From positions 124,001 to 188,000 of the forward strand of contig JAFXCQ010000016.1 of assembly GCA_017521425.1 (NCBI GenBank): a stretch of 64,000 nucleotides of DNA, written 5' to 3'. The notes below the pieces were generated by a model. That model did not search any database. It saw only the letters and a list, made by a program, of their open reading frames with translations, and was not told the DNA's origin. Shown here piece after piece: positions 52,872 to 63,148 of this stretch. The number at the start of each line of letters is the position of its first letter. Positions within the stretch are counted from its first letter, which is position 1. Source of the stretch: Clostridia bacterium (GTDB lineage: Bacteria; Bacillota; Clostridia; Oscillospirales; Acutalibacteraceae). The position numbers and the translations under genes are program-made.

Positions 52872-54383
52872 ATGAACATCAAAGAAGCAAAAATTGAAAT
52901 TCAAAATGCTATGAAGGCATATTTTACAAAGGATAAATTTGGTAATTACGTTATACCAATTGAGCGTCAGCGTCCTGTTTTCTTAATGGGTGCACCGGGT
53001 ATTGGTAAAACTGCAATTATGGAGCAGGTAGCGTCAGAGCTTGGTGTAAGTCTTGTTACTTACTCAATGACTCACCACACAAGGCAGTCGGCTATCGGTC
53101 TTCCGTTTATAGAAAGAAAAACTTATGGTGGCAAAGAGTACGACGTTTCAGAATATACAATGTCAGAAATTATTGCATCTGTTTACGATATGATTGAAAA
53201 AACAGGTAAAGATGAAGGCATTCTTTTTCTTGATGAAGTAAACTGTGTTTCTGAAACCCTTGCACCTGCAATGCTTCAGTTTTTACAATACAAAATTTTC
53301 GGCAGACACAGAGTACCTGACGGATGGATTGTTGTAACTGCTGGTAACCCACCTGAATACAACAACTCCGTTCGTGAATTCGATATTGTTACGTGGGACA
53401 GGCTTAAAAGAATTGATGTTGAACCTGATTTTGAAGTGTGGAAAGAGTATGCATATAAAAAAGGTGTTCACGCTTCAATTGTTACATATCTTGATATTAA
53501 AAAAAGTGATTTTTATAAAATAGAAACCACGGTTGACGGCAAAAGTTTCGTTACTGCTCGTGGCTGGTCAGATTTATCAGATATGATCCACCTTTATGAG
53601 CAGAATGACATTAAAGTAACAGAAAAATTTATTGCGCAGTATATTCAGAATAAAAAAATAGCAAAAAGCTTTGCTAACTATTATGATTTATTTAATAAAT
53701 ATAAATCTGATTATCAGATTGATACAATTCTTAACGGTAAAGCAGGCGACGGAATAAAAGCACGAGCTAAAAATGCGAAATTTGATGAGCGCTTCAGTTT
53801 ACTTGGTCTTTTACTTGATGGAGTAACTGTAGAACTTCGTGAAGTCTGTGGTAAAGAACTTTCATTAACAGAACTTCTTAACGCATTGAAAGTAGTTAAA
53901 ATTAACCTTTCAAAACCTGATGCGGAAGTGAATTCTGTTTTGAGAAATCAAATTGCGAACTATGAGAAACAGATTTCTGTTGGTAAATCTGCTTCAAGTC
54001 TTTCTTCTGAAGATGAACTGAAATTGCGTTCTACAATTTTTACTTTGGAAGAGATTGTGACTGTAATTGCAGAAAAAGAACCACATGATAACACTAAAGC
54101 ATTTCTTTTGATTAAAGAGTTTTTTGATAATCAGAGAACTGAACTTAAAAAGAAAGCAGATTCTACAGGTGAAAAACTTTCTAATGTGTTTAAGTTCTGT
54201 GAAGAAGTTTTCGGCGAAGGACAAGAAATGCTTATTCTCGTAACTGAGCTTACCATAAGTTACTATGGTTCTCATTTTATAAGCCGTTATGGTTGTAAAG
54301 AATATTTTGACCACAACAAAGAACTTCTTTTCTATGAAAGACAAAAAGAAATTATAACAGAACTCGAAAAATTGGATTTGTAA
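52872..54383 (+). CDS. MoxR-family AAA+ ATPase
   Basis: 503 residues. Walker A GAPGIGKT at 40-47, HTRQSAIGLP, Walker B ILFLDEVNCV near 117, AGNPPEYNNSVREFD (sensor 1), arginine DRLKRIDVEPDFEVW, then a long helical C-terminal region (about 250-503). MoxR ATPases act as chaperones that remodel or activate a target together with a VWA-domain partner through a metal-dependent contact; such a partner is at 50368. GGGGG ribosome site. The gene lies between the two LRR genes, making a four-gene unit. Confidence 0.9.
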   Translation: MNIKEAKIEIQNAMKAYFTKDKFGNYVIPIERQRPVFLMGAPGIGKTAIMEQVASELGVSLVTYSMTHHTRQSAIGLPFIERKTYGGKEYDVSEYTMSEIIASVYDMIEKTGKDEGILFLDEVNCVSETLAPAMLQFLQYKIFGRHRVPDGWIVVTAGNPPEYNNSVREFDIVTWDRLKRIDVEPDFEVWKEYAYKKGVHASIVTYLDIKKSDFYKIETTVDGKSFVTARGWSDLSDMIHLYEQNDIKVTEKFIAQYIQNKKIAKSFANYYDLFNKYKSDYQIDTILNGKAGDGIKARAKNAKFDERFSLLGLLLDGVTVELREVCGKELSLTELLNALKVVKINLSKPDAEVNSVLRNQIANYEKQISVGKSASSLSSEDELKLRSTIFTLEEIVTVIAEKEPHDNTKAFLLIKEFFDNQRTELKKKADSTGEKLSNVFKFCEEVFGEGQEMLILVTELTISYYGSHFISRYGCKEYFDHNKELLFYERQKEIITELEKLDL

Positions 54384-54402
54384 TTTTTAAATGGAGATTA
54401 TA

Positions 54403-56898
54403 ATGGCTGATTCTAAAGATTTTTTAATTGAAAATGGTGTATTAAAAAGATATAAAGGTAAATCAAAAAATGTGGTTGTACCGGAGGGTGTAACTGCTAT
54501 AGGTAAGCGTGCCTTTTCAAATAAGCAATTTATTGAAAGTGTCATAATACCCGAGGGTGTTATCGTTATAAAAACTGAAGCATTTGTTTTTTGTGATAAT
54601 TTGAAGCACGTGCTTCTTCCGGATACGCTTAAAACAATATCTGAAGGTGCATTTAGTAACTGTTTTTCGCTTGAAAGTATTGAAATACCCGACGATGTAG
54701 ATGTGATAGGTAGAGGAGCGTTTCATCGTTGCGGTGCATTGAAAAATATAAAATTTCCCGAAAAACTTAAAGAAATAGGATTTCGTGTGTTTTTTTCTAC
54801 CGAATGGGAAATGAAAAACCAAGATGAGTTTATTATAATAAATTCAATACTTTACAAATACAATGGTAATAAACCTGATGTAATTATACCCGAAGGGGTT
54901 ACTGTTATAAGTGCGGGTGCTTTTGACAACTCGGGTCTTACCGCTGTAACAATACCTGATTCTGTGAAAATCATTAAAGATTATGCTTTCTGTAGCTGCA
55001 GAAAACTTAGTAGTATTGTTATACCGGAAGGTGTAACCGAAATTTCAGAAAGTGCGTTTTATAATTGTGAAAAATTGAAAGAGATATTTTTACCGCAAAG
55101 TCTTGTGAATTTAGGTTACGATGTTTTTGGTGGTTGTAAATCTTTAGAAAGATTTGTTTTTTACGGAAAAATTGAAAAATTTCGTGGCAGTACACTTGAG
55201 TTGTTCTGGAATGAGTATTCAAAAAGAGCGAATAAGGCAGTGATTATGTATTCATTGTTATCGCAATATTTTGACTTTATTAAAACGGAGAAAAGTGTAA
55301 TTTCCAAAATAAAAGCAAATAAAAAACTTGTGATTGACTACGCAATTAAATATGATAACGCAGAAGTTATAGAAAGACTTTTTTCTCTGTTTAAAGATAT
55401 TTCATTTGATGAACTTAATGAATATATAGAAAAAAGTAAAAGTGTGGTTGCTGTAAGTGCATTTTTAATTGAATATAAATCAAAACATTTTTCTTCGAAA
55501 AAACAAGCGTTTATAGAAAATGACAGAATAGAAAAAGATTTTGGACTTAAAGAGAAAACTCTTGCAGATTGGAAACGTGAGTTCGGATTTGTAGTGAAAA
55601 ATGATGAAATTTACATAACGAGTTGTAAACTTGATTTTGAAACGGTTGTAATACCGGGTAGAATTGGCAAAAGACAAGTTGCAGGCGTTTCTGCAAAGGC
55701 TTTTTCAGGGAATAAAACAGTTAAAAGTGTTATTTTGCCTGAAGGAATGAAAAGTATAGGTGAATATGCTTTTTTCGATTGCGAAAATTTAGAAAATGTT
55801 TATTTACCTGACACAATAACCGAGGTTGCTTGTGCAGCGTTTAAATGGTCTTCAAAGTTGAAAAATATAAAACTACCTGACTCACTTGAGTATTTGGGCG
55901 AATGGGCTTTTGGTGGTTGTTGGGAAATTGAAGAAATAATTATTCCGTCAGGTGTAACAAAAATATTAAGCAATGCTTTTTATGGTTGTTCGAAATTAAA
56001 AAAAGTTGTTATGTCAGATAATGTTACCGAACTTGGTGAACAGGCATTTTGTGATTGTGAAAAACTTAAATATATGACAATTTCAAAAAATATTGAAACT
56101 GTTGGAAAAAGTGCGTTTTTCGGAACAGAGTGGCTGGATTCTTTAAAAGACGATTTTATAATTCCGGGTTCAGCACTTTATAAATATCGGGGGAAAGATA
56201 AAAAAGTAATAATTCCAGATGGTGTTAAAAGTATAAGTTTCGGTGCGTTTGAAGCAAATGAGTTTATTGAAGAGGTTGTAATTCCTGAAAGTGTAATAAG
56301 TGTTGATGGTTGGGCTTTTGCTAATTGTAAAAACTTAAAAAAAGTGAAAATTCCATCTACACTTGAAAGAGTTAAAAGAAATGTTTTTGAAGGTACGGAA
56401 TTTCTTCAAAACAATAAAGAGGAAATTATTGTTTTTGGAAAAGTGCTTTACAAATATTTGTGCAACGGCACCCATGCGGAAGTTCCGGAAGGGGTTACTT
56501 GTATTGCACCATTTGCATTTGATTTTAAAGGGAATAAAATAGAAAGTGTTACTTTGCCGAAAACTTTAAAAACAATTGAAGAAAATGCGTTCTCGGGGTG
56601 TTATAAACTTAAAAGAATAACTATTCCTGACGGGGTTTCGTTTATTGGTTACGCCGCATTCCGCTATTGTGAAAACTTAAATGAAATAACAATTCCTGAA
56701 TCGGTGGAGTTTATTGAAAGTGAAGCATTTACACATTGTAAAAATCTAAAAAAAGCAATATTTCTTGGTGAACCGGATTTAGAGGAGTATTGGCAATTCT
56801 CAAAGTGTAATAAGGAACTTGTTATTTATACTCCGAAAAACTCTAAACTTATAAATCTTGCAAAAAGATATAAAACTGCAGTTCAGGAATCAGAGTGA
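54403..56898 (+). CDS. Leucine-rich repeat (BspA/LRR_5-type) protein, long
   Basis: 831 residues. The start is MADSKDFL with GGAG six bases upstream; the ATG at 54391 overlaps that site. LRR_5 blocks at about 20-265 and 405-815 (repeated VIIPEGVTxI..AFxxC, e.g. SIVIPEGVTEISESAFYNC) flank a helical, ankyrin-like insert (NKKLVIDYAIKYDNAEVIER, DELNEYIEK, VAVSAFLIEYKS). The same insert occurs in the 51766 protein. No signal, no LPXTG, no dockerin. Only a terminator follows, so it closes the operon. The LRR arrays may recognise the substrate remodelled by the MoxR-VWA pair. Confidence 0.85.
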   Translation: MADSKDFLIENGVLKRYKGKSKNVVVPEGVTAIGKRAFSNKQFIESVIIPEGVIVIKTEAFVFCDNLKHVLLPDTLKTISEGAFSNCFSLESIEIPDDVDVIGRGAFHRCGALKNIKFPEKLKEIGFRVFFSTEWEMKNQDEFIIINSILYKYNGNKPDVIIPEGVTVISAGAFDNSGLTAVTIPDSVKIIKDYAFCSCRKLSSIVIPEGVTEISESAFYNCEKLKEIFLPQSLVNLGYDVFGGCKSLERFVFYGKIEKFRGSTLELFWNEYSKRANKAVIMYSLLSQYFDFIKTEKSVISKIKANKKLVIDYAIKYDNAEVIERLFSLFKDISFDELNEYIEKSKSVVAVSAFLIEYKSKHFSSKKQAFIENDRIEKDFGLKEKTLADWKREFGFVVKNDEIYITSCKLDFETVVIPGRIGKRQVAGVSAKAFSGNKTVKSVILPEGMKSIGEYAFFDCENLENVYLPDTITEVACAAFKWSSKLKNIKLPDSLEYLGEWAFGGCWEIEEIIIPSGVTKILSNAFYGCSKLKKVVMSDNVTELGEQAFCDCEKLKYMTISKNIETVGKSAFFGTEWLDSLKDDFIIPGSALYKYRGKDKKVIIPDGVKSISFGAFEANEFIEEVVIPESVISVDGWAFANCKNLKKVKIPSTLERVKRNVFEGTEFLQNNKEEIIVFGKVLYKYLCNGTHAEVPEGVTCIAPFAFDFKGNKIESVTLPKTLKTIEENAFSGCYKLKRITIPDGVSFIGYAAFRYCENLNEITIPESVEFIESEAFTHCKNLKKAIFLGEPDLEEYWQFSKCNKELVIYTPKNSKLINLAKRYKTAVQESE

Positions 56899-56930
56899 AT
56901 ATGCCTGAATGAAATCAGTGAACAGAAGAA

Positions 56931-57003
56931 AAAACAACTACATTTTTCGTGTTTGAATTTGGTTTTATAACCAATCAAAAATGAAGAAGTAGTTGTTTTA
57001 TTT
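56931..57003. terminator. Terminator between convergent operons
   Basis: AAAACAACTAC pairs with GTAGTTGTTTT, with a smaller GGTT/AACC stem inside; followed by ATTTTG. Confidence 0.7.
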
Positions 57004-57735
57004 TGTTTTCGCATTTTGTTGTTTGTTGTTTGATTTTTTCTTTTTAGCAATCGCACAAGTAAGGCAAATTACATCTGAAGCACCTGCAATAAGCAAGGTT
57101 TTTGCACATTCGTCTAAAGTAGCACCTGTTGTTTTTATATCATCACAAAGCAAAATTCTTTTATCAAGAATATCAATTTCGGGGTTGGGTGAAAACACAC
57201 CTAAAAGATTACCTTTTCTTAAATTTTCGTCAAGAAAATGCTGGTCACCTGTTTCGTGATTTTTACAAAGCAATTCTTCGCAAGGTAATTCTAAAATATC
57301 GCACATTTTTCGTGTGAGTAGCTCCGCCTGATTAAATCCGCGTTCTTTTTGCTTTTTTCTGTGCATTGGAACAAAGGTTACTAAATCCCCAGAATATTCT
57401 AAAAGATTGTTAATATAACATTTTGCCATTTGCTCAGCTAAAATGTCAGCGACTTCAGTCTTTTTGCGGAATTTCAGAAGCTTTATAGAATTTGCCGCAG
57501 TACCCTCATAATAAAGTGGTGCAGAAACAGCCTCGTAATATGACTTATGATTTTTACAGACACAATCTTCTTTACTGTATCCGCATTTAAAACATATTTC
57601 ACCACTTATTTCGTGAAGATTATCCTCACAGCTTCTGCAGATTTCTTCATTGTGTTTTATAACACCAGTACAATATCTGCATCTGTTGGGGAATAAAAAT
57701 GCAACTAAAAAGTCTTTTAATTCGTGTATATCCAT
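56998..57735 (-). CDS. comF: ComF family phosphoribosyltransferase-like protein
   Basis: 245 residues. N-terminal zinc-finger region (CRYC, CRSC, CFKCGYSKEDCVC) and C-terminal phosphoribosyltransferase fold with PRPP loop LLCDDIKTTGATL. ComF assists single-strand DNA handling during natural transformation in Bacillus and interacts with a helicase; in others its role is unsettled. Its ATG overlaps the stop codon of recD2 by one base (TAATG), so the two are coupled. Lys/Asn-rich tail at the C-terminus. Confidence 0.92.
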   Translation of the reverse strand: MDIHELKDFLVAFLFPNRCRYCTGVIKHNEEICRSCEDNLHEISGEICFKCGYSKEDCVCKNHKSYYEAVSAPLYYEGTAANSIKLLKFRKKTEVADILAEQMAKCYINNLLEYSGDLVTFVPMHRKKQKERGFNQAELLTRKMCDILELPCEELLCKNHETGDQHFLDENLRKGNLLGVFSPNPEIDILDKRILLCDDIKTTGATLDECAKTLLIAGASDVICLTCAIAKKKKSNNKQQNAKTK

Positions 57736-59936
57736 TAAAATTCAGCCTTTAAAAAGTGAGATAATGCTGAGTAACGCTTAGATTTTCTGTCATTTGCAGT
57801 CATACTGTAAACTAAATCGGCAGAGCCTACTGTGATTAACATATCCTTAGCTCTTGTAACTGCGGTGTATAAAAGGTTGCGGTATGAAAGCTCAGACACA
57901 ACACCGATTACAGGCATTACAACTGCTTTGAATTCACTACCCTGACTTTTATGTACTGTTATTGCGTACGATAAGTCAAGTTCGCTTAAATTTTCGGCGG
58001 CAATTTCGGCAATGCGTCCGTCAAAATTTATTGTGACAAGTCCGTTTTGTGTATTGATTTTTTCTAAAATTCCAATATCACCATTAAAAATTCCGTTGCC
58101 CTTTTCGTCTTCGCTTTCCCACTCAATATTATAATTGTTTTTAGTTTGCATTACCTTGTCACCTTCGCGGAATAACTGCCCTGCAACAACTAATTCGTGT
58201 TTGTTATCATCTTGTGGGTTTAAAACACTTTGAAGAATTTTGTTTAAGTTTACAGTGCCGGTTTCACCTTTTTTTGAGGGGCAGATTACCTGAATATCTG
58301 AAAGAGGGTCCCAACCATATGCTTTTTTTAGTCTTACCGCACAAAGCTCGGCAACAGTTTCTGCTGCTAAATATGGCGACTGTCTTTCCATGTGGAAAAA
58401 GTCTTTGTTGTCGTTTTTTAAGTCAGGCATTTCGCCACGCACAATTTTGTGGGCATTACTTACTATTTTACTTTCCATAGCCTGACGGAAAACTTTGTTA
58501 AGTTCAATAACAGGCAGCACCTCTGCCTTAATTAAATCGTGTAAAACATTACCGGCACCTACTGGTGGTAACTGGTCAGAGTCACCAACTAAAATAAGTC
58601 TGCAACCTAAAGGTAGTGCATCTAAAAGACTTGCAAAGAGAGAAATATCCACCATTGAAAGCTCGTCTAAAATAAGCGCGTTGCAATCGAGTGGATTTTT
58701 AGTGTCACGCCTGAAAACAGGGCGGTCATCTTCGTCCCACTCAACCTCTAAAAGTCTGTGAATAGTCTTTGCTTCTCTGCCAGTTAATTCAGTCATTCTT
58801 TTTGCCGCTCTGCCGGTAGGCGCTGCAAGAGCAATATCAAGCTGTTGCTTTTCAAATACTTTTATAATGCCTTTTATAGCAGTAGTTTTACCAGTACCAG
58901 GACCACCTGTTAAAATCAAAAGTCCTTTGTTTGCGGCGGTGGCAATTGCCATTCTCTGTAATTCTTCATATTTAATATCATTTTCGTATTCAATATCATC
59001 AATAGTCTGCGCTAAGGTGCTCATTCTCGGTGGCGGGAATTTTGCAACAACACCCATTCTCTCTGCAATTCGTTTTTCATCCCTATAAGAGGTTGGTAAG
59101 AATATGTATTCAGCACCGTCTATTATATGTACCTTTAATTGTGCAACTGATACCAATGAATCAATTATGATGTCAATAGTATCCTCATTTGTAGAAAGTA
59201 AATCTGCACACGGTTTTAAGAGCTTTTCTCTCGGAATGCAGGTGTGACCACGAGAATTACGATTGTGTCGCATAACGTGAAGAATACCTTCTTTTATTCT
59301 GCATTCAGGTACAGGCTTTTGTTCTAATTTTTCTTCAATAGCAACTGCTTTTTCAAAAGAAACACCGATACCTAATGAGCAAAGACAATACGGATTTTCT
59401 TTAACCATTTCAACTGCATCAATGCCTAATTTTTTATATATACGAACACATTCGTTAGGTGATAAGCCATATTTTTCAAGAGCTAACATAACAGTTCTCA
59501 TTGCATATTGCTTTTTGAATTCTTCGCCGATGTTTTTTGCCTGTTCGAGAGAAATACCTTTTAATTGTGCAAGTCTTTCGGGTTCGTTTTCAATAACATT
59601 AAGTGTGTCTGCGCCGAAGGTTTCAACAATTGAAAGCGCTTTTTTAGGACCTACACCTCTTATAACACCTGACGAAAGATATTTTATAATTTGTTCACTT
59701 GTTTCAGGCAAAGCCCTTGTAAATGAGGTGACCTTTAACTGTCTGCCAAAGGTGGGGTGCATAACAAAATTACCGGTGAGTGAAACAGTTTCACCGGCAG
59801 AAATTCCAGGCATAACACCAACTGCGGTAAATAATTCATCTTCAGCCGAGAAATCAAGAACAGTAAAACCATTCTGGTCATTCTGGAAAGTAATTTCTTC
59901 AACTACACCGGTTATAGTTTCTTCTTGTAATTCCAC
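57735..59936 (-). CDS. recD2: RecD2-type ATP-dependent DNA helicase
   Basis: 733 residues. N-terminal OB-like and helix-hairpin-helix region (GVIRGVGPKKALSIVETFG, ALEKYGLSPNEC), then SF1B helicase domains: Walker A GGPGTGKTT near 342, ILDELSMVD, GDSDQLPPVGAGNVL, and C-terminal AITVHKSQGSEF and YTAVTRAKD. RecD2 is a 5'-3' helicase linked to repair and replication fork tolerance in bacteria without RecBC. The start is GTG at 59936: GGAGG lies 8 bases upstream and abuts the alternative GTG at 59945. Confidence 0.95.
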   Translation of the reverse strand: MELQEETITGVVEEITFQNDQNGFTVLDFSAEDELFTAVGVMPGISAGETVSLTGNFVMHPTFGRQLKVTSFTRALPETSEQIIKYLSSGVIRGVGPKKALSIVETFGADTLNVIENEPERLAQLKGISLEQAKNIGEEFKKQYAMRTVMLALEKYGLSPNECVRIYKKLGIDAVEMVKENPYCLCSLGIGVSFEKAVAIEEKLEQKPVPECRIKEGILHVMRHNRNSRGHTCIPREKLLKPCADLLSTNEDTIDIIIDSLVSVAQLKVHIIDGAEYIFLPTSYRDEKRIAERMGVVAKFPPPRMSTLAQTIDDIEYENDIKYEELQRMAIATAANKGLLILTGGPGTGKTTAIKGIIKVFEKQQLDIALAAPTGRAAKRMTELTGREAKTIHRLLEVEWDEDDRPVFRRDTKNPLDCNALILDELSMVDISLFASLLDALPLGCRLILVGDSDQLPPVGAGNVLHDLIKAEVLPVIELNKVFRQAMESKIVSNAHKIVRGEMPDLKNDNKDFFHMERQSPYLAAETVAELCAVRLKKAYGWDPLSDIQVICPSKKGETGTVNLNKILQSVLNPQDDNKHELVVAGQLFREGDKVMQTKNNYNIEWESEDEKGNGIFNGDIGILEKINTQNGLVTINFDGRIAEIAAENLSELDLSYAITVHKSQGSEFKAVVMPVIGVVSELSYRNLLYTAVTRAKDMLITVGSADLVYSMTANDRKSKRYSALSHFLKAEF

Positions 59937-60025
59937 CTTTGTCACCTCCGTAAATAAATGTTGAACTCATTTTATCATAAAATAAAAAAATATGCGATAA
60001 TTTTTTCAGAAATTTTATAAATAAA

Positions 60026-60054
60026 TTGAAAAAGGGATGTTGTTATGATAAAAT
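60026..60054 (+). promoter_or_regulatory. Promoter of the GH2 operon
   Basis: TTGAAA, 17-base spacer, TAAAAT, inside a longer frame that was rejected as coding. Confidence 0.65.
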
Positions 60055-60091
60055 GGATTCAATATTAAAAATCAGTGGGATTGGTGACACT

Positions 60092-63000
60092 ATGAAGTAC
60101 TTAATCAACAAAACAAATCACTGTGATTTTAAAACAATTGCAGTAAACAGATTAGACCCCCGTGCATATTTTATTGCACATAAGAAAAAAGCGGATGCTA
60201 AAAAAATTGACTATAATTTTGAAAGATATCAGAGCGACATTGTTACTGTGCTTTCAGGCGAATGGGATTTTAAATATTATAAGAAAAAATCTAAACTTCC
60301 TGAAAAATTAGACACAAGCAAAATTGCTTTTGATAAAATAAATGTACCTTGTACCTGGCAGAGAACAGGCTATGACAATCCTGCATACATAAACTGCCCA
60401 TATACATTTGACCCTGTTTATTTAGGGCTTCCTGAAAAACAAGGTGTTACTCCACCAGAGCTTCCAGAAGATTTTTCTTGTGGTGTTTACAGAAAAAATG
60501 TAAATGTGGAAGATATAAACAAAAACTTTATTATCACATTTTTAGGTATTGCGGCTTCAGTTGACCTTTATGTAAACGGTCAGTATGTTGGTTACGGTGA
60601 GGGCTCACACAACTCTTATGAATTTGATATTACAAAATATTTAGTTTTGGGCGACAATGAAATTGTTGCAGTAGTTTTCCGTTGGACAAATGGTTCATAT
60701 CTTGAAGCACAGGATATGTTCAGAGAAAACGGTATTTTCCGTGATGTTCTTCTTCACACTTACGATAAAACTTATATTTACGATTACGAAGCAATTGCGA
60801 CTAAAAAAGGCGATAAATATAATCTTAATATTAAAGCCGATATTAAAGGCGATTTAAAAAATAAAAAAGTAGAAATCGCTTTAATGGATGGCAAAACTAT
60901 TGTTGCAACGGAAACAGTTGACGCAGAAAAAATAACAGAGGTTACTTTTAAAAATCTCAAAGTTGATGAGTGGAGTGCAGAAATTCCAAGACTTTACGAG
61001 CTTTACATAACTCTTGTTGATGGTAAAAAAGAGGTTATGACAATCCGTTCATACACAGGCTTCAAAGATATTAAAATCAAAAATGCAGTATTCTATTTCA
61101 ATGGTAAAAAAGTTAAACTTAAGGGTGTAAACCACCACGATACCCACGAAACAAAAGGTTACTGTATGAATTATGATGATTTACTTAAAGATATTCTTCT
61201 TATGAAAGAATACAATGTAAACTGTGTACGTACTTCACACTACCCACCAGACCCGCATTTCCTTGAGCTTTGCGACCATTATGGTCTTTATGTTGTTGAC
61301 GAAGCAGATATTGAAACTCACGGTCTTTACCATTTAGGTTGTGAAGGTACTGCTATAAGTAATGATATTAAATGGGCAAAGCATTATATGGACAGAGTAA
61401 GAAGAATGTATTACCGTGACAGAAACCATGCTGCTATTACTATGTGGTCTTTAGGCAACGAGGCAGAGGGTTACAAATGTCAGGATAAATGCTACAAGAT
61501 GCTTAAGGAAATCGGAACAGAAATCCCTGTTCATTACGAAAGCGTTTGCAGAACTAAACGTCAGCACTACGATGTTTACTCTGAAATGTACACTCATCCA
61601 GACGATTTAATTAAAGTAAGAGATGGTAAACGCGGTAAATCATACAAAGAAGTACCATTCTATTTATGTGAATATGCTCACGCGATGGGTGTAGGACCTG
61701 GTTCATTAGAAGAGTATTTTGATATCTTTATGTCACACGATATCTTTATGGGCGGTTGTATCTGGGAATGGGCAGACCACTCTGTAAAACACGACAAGAA
61801 AAAAGATGGCTTTAAATATGAGTATACTTACGGTGGTGACCACGGTGAAAAATTACACGATGGTAACTTCTGTGTAGATGGTCTTTTCTACCCTGACAGA
61901 ACACCACACACAGGTGCACTTCAGATGAAAAATGTTTATCGTCCATTAAGAGTTAAACAATTCAAGAACAACAAGCTTACAATTACTAACACAAATCGTT
62001 TCAAAGCTTCAAGTGGAATTGAAGTTTACTGGGAACTTCAGGAAAATGGTGTTGTAGCTTCTTGTGGCTCATTCTTAACAGACATTGAGGCACAGAAAGA
62101 TGCTGCTTACACACTCGATTTACCAAAAGTAAATAAGGATAAAAATGTTTATCTTAATGTTACATATCTTGATGGCGATTTTGAGATTGCAAAAGAGCAA
62201 CTCCAGCTTAACAAAGCAGATTTCGATTTACCAAAGCTTACAAGTGGTAAAATGTCAATTGCTTCAAATGATGATATTTTAACTGTTAAATTTGAGAATG
62301 GTAGCATTGAATTTTCTGAAACAACAGGCGAAATGTTAAGCTATAAGAGAAATGGCGTAAGTATTTTAAATAAAGTACCTGTTTCACACAAAGGCTTCTT
62401 ACTTAATATTTCAAGAGCATATCTTGATAACGATGCTGACAAAATGCTCGCTATGTGGAAGAAAGAAAAAATAGCAGAACCCAAAATTGAAATAAATGAT
62501 ATAAGTGCAGAAATTAAATCAGGCATTGCAACTGTTTCTGAATTTATAACAATTTATGGCGAAAAAGAACCATTGTTTGATGCTCATATTCTCTACATTA
62601 TCGGCGGTAACGGTGTTGTTGATATAGAGGTTGCTATAAAGAGAACAGTAGAGGGCGAAGCTTTAATAACAGCTGTTCCAAGAATTGGTTTTACAGTTGA
62701 ATTAGATAAAAAATTCAATAAATTTGAGTATTTCGGACGCGGTGACAGAGAATGTCTTTGTGACTTCAAAGCACAATCTTTCGTTGGTCTTTATGAAAGC
62801 ACAGTAGCTGAAAGTCACGAGCCATATATCCGTCCGCAAGACAACTCTAACCATTGCGATACAAAATATGTAAAACTTATGAGTGACAGTGGTGAAGAAG
62901 TGCTTATTTATTCAGATAAAGACTTTACATTCAATATTCACAACTACTCACAGGAAACATTGTCTAAAGCAAAACACAGAGAAGATATAGTTGACGAAAA

Positions 63001-63145
63001 GACAACATTTGTAACTCTCGATGGCTTCACAAGAGGTGCGGGCTCAAATTCTTGTGGCCCGGAATCACTTCCGCAATACACAATTGATTTATCTAAAGAA
63101 CTTACATTTAACTTTGTTATTGTACCAAGCAAAAAAGAGGGTTAA
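60092..63145 (+). CDS. lacZ: GH2 beta-galactosidase, LacZ type
   Basis: 1017 residues, close to E. coli LacZ. Sandwich domain with NVPCTWQRTGYDNPAYINC, jelly roll, then TIM barrel: KGVNHHDTHETKGY, ARG-like RTSHYPPDPHFLELCDHYGL, WSLGNEAEG with acid/base Glu near 455, YLCEYAHAMG with nucleophile Glu near 527. A C-terminal Bgal_small_N domain follows. It hydrolyses terminal beta-galactosides, or related beta-glycosides. No signal peptide. The start is MKYLINKTNH, because the promoter lies within the longer frame. The following gene starts 3 bases after its stop. Confidence 0.93.
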   Translation: MKYLINKTNHCDFKTIAVNRLDPRAYFIAHKKKADAKKIDYNFERYQSDIVTVLSGEWDFKYYKKKSKLPEKLDTSKIAFDKINVPCTWQRTGYDNPAYINCPYTFDPVYLGLPEKQGVTPPELPEDFSCGVYRKNVNVEDINKNFIITFLGIAASVDLYVNGQYVGYGEGSHNSYEFDITKYLVLGDNEIVAVVFRWTNGSYLEAQDMFRENGIFRDVLLHTYDKTYIYDYEAIATKKGDKYNLNIKADIKGDLKNKKVEIALMDGKTIVATETVDAEKITEVTFKNLKVDEWSAEIPRLYELYITLVDGKKEVMTIRSYTGFKDIKIKNAVFYFNGKKVKLKGVNHHDTHETKGYCMNYDDLLKDILLMKEYNVNCVRTSHYPPDPHFLELCDHYGLYVVDEADIETHGLYHLGCEGTAISNDIKWAKHYMDRVRRMYYRDRNHAAITMWSLGNEAEGYKCQDKCYKMLKEIGTEIPVHYESVCRTKRQHYDVYSEMYTHPDDLIKVRDGKRGKSYKEVPFYLCEYAHAMGVGPGSLEEYFDIFMSHDIFMGGCIWEWADHSVKHDKKKDGFKYEYTYGGDHGEKLHDGNFCVDGLFYPDRTPHTGALQMKNVYRPLRVKQFKNNKLTITNTNRFKASSGIEVYWELQENGVVASCGSFLTDIEAQKDAAYTLDLPKVNKDKNVYLNVTYLDGDFEIAKEQLQLNKADFDLPKLTSGKMSIASNDDILTVKFENGSIEFSETTGEMLSYKRNGVSILNKVPVSHKGFLLNISRAYLDNDADKMLAMWKKEKIAEPKIEINDISAEIKSGIATVSEFITIYGEKEPLFDAHILYIIGGNGVVDIEVAIKRTVEGEALITAVPRIGFTVELDKKFNKFEYFGRGDRECLCDFKAQSFVGLYESTVAESHEPYIRPQDNSNHCDTKYVKLMSDSGEEVLIYSDKDFTFNIHNYSQETLSKAKHREDIVDEKTTFVTLDGFTRGAGSNSCGPESLPQYTIDLSKELTFNFVIVPSKKEG

Positions 63146-63148
63146 GCT

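Noticed and set aside
59422-59964. 180-residue antisense ORF over recD2
   Set aside because: It opposes well-conserved RecD2 domains and has no translation signals.
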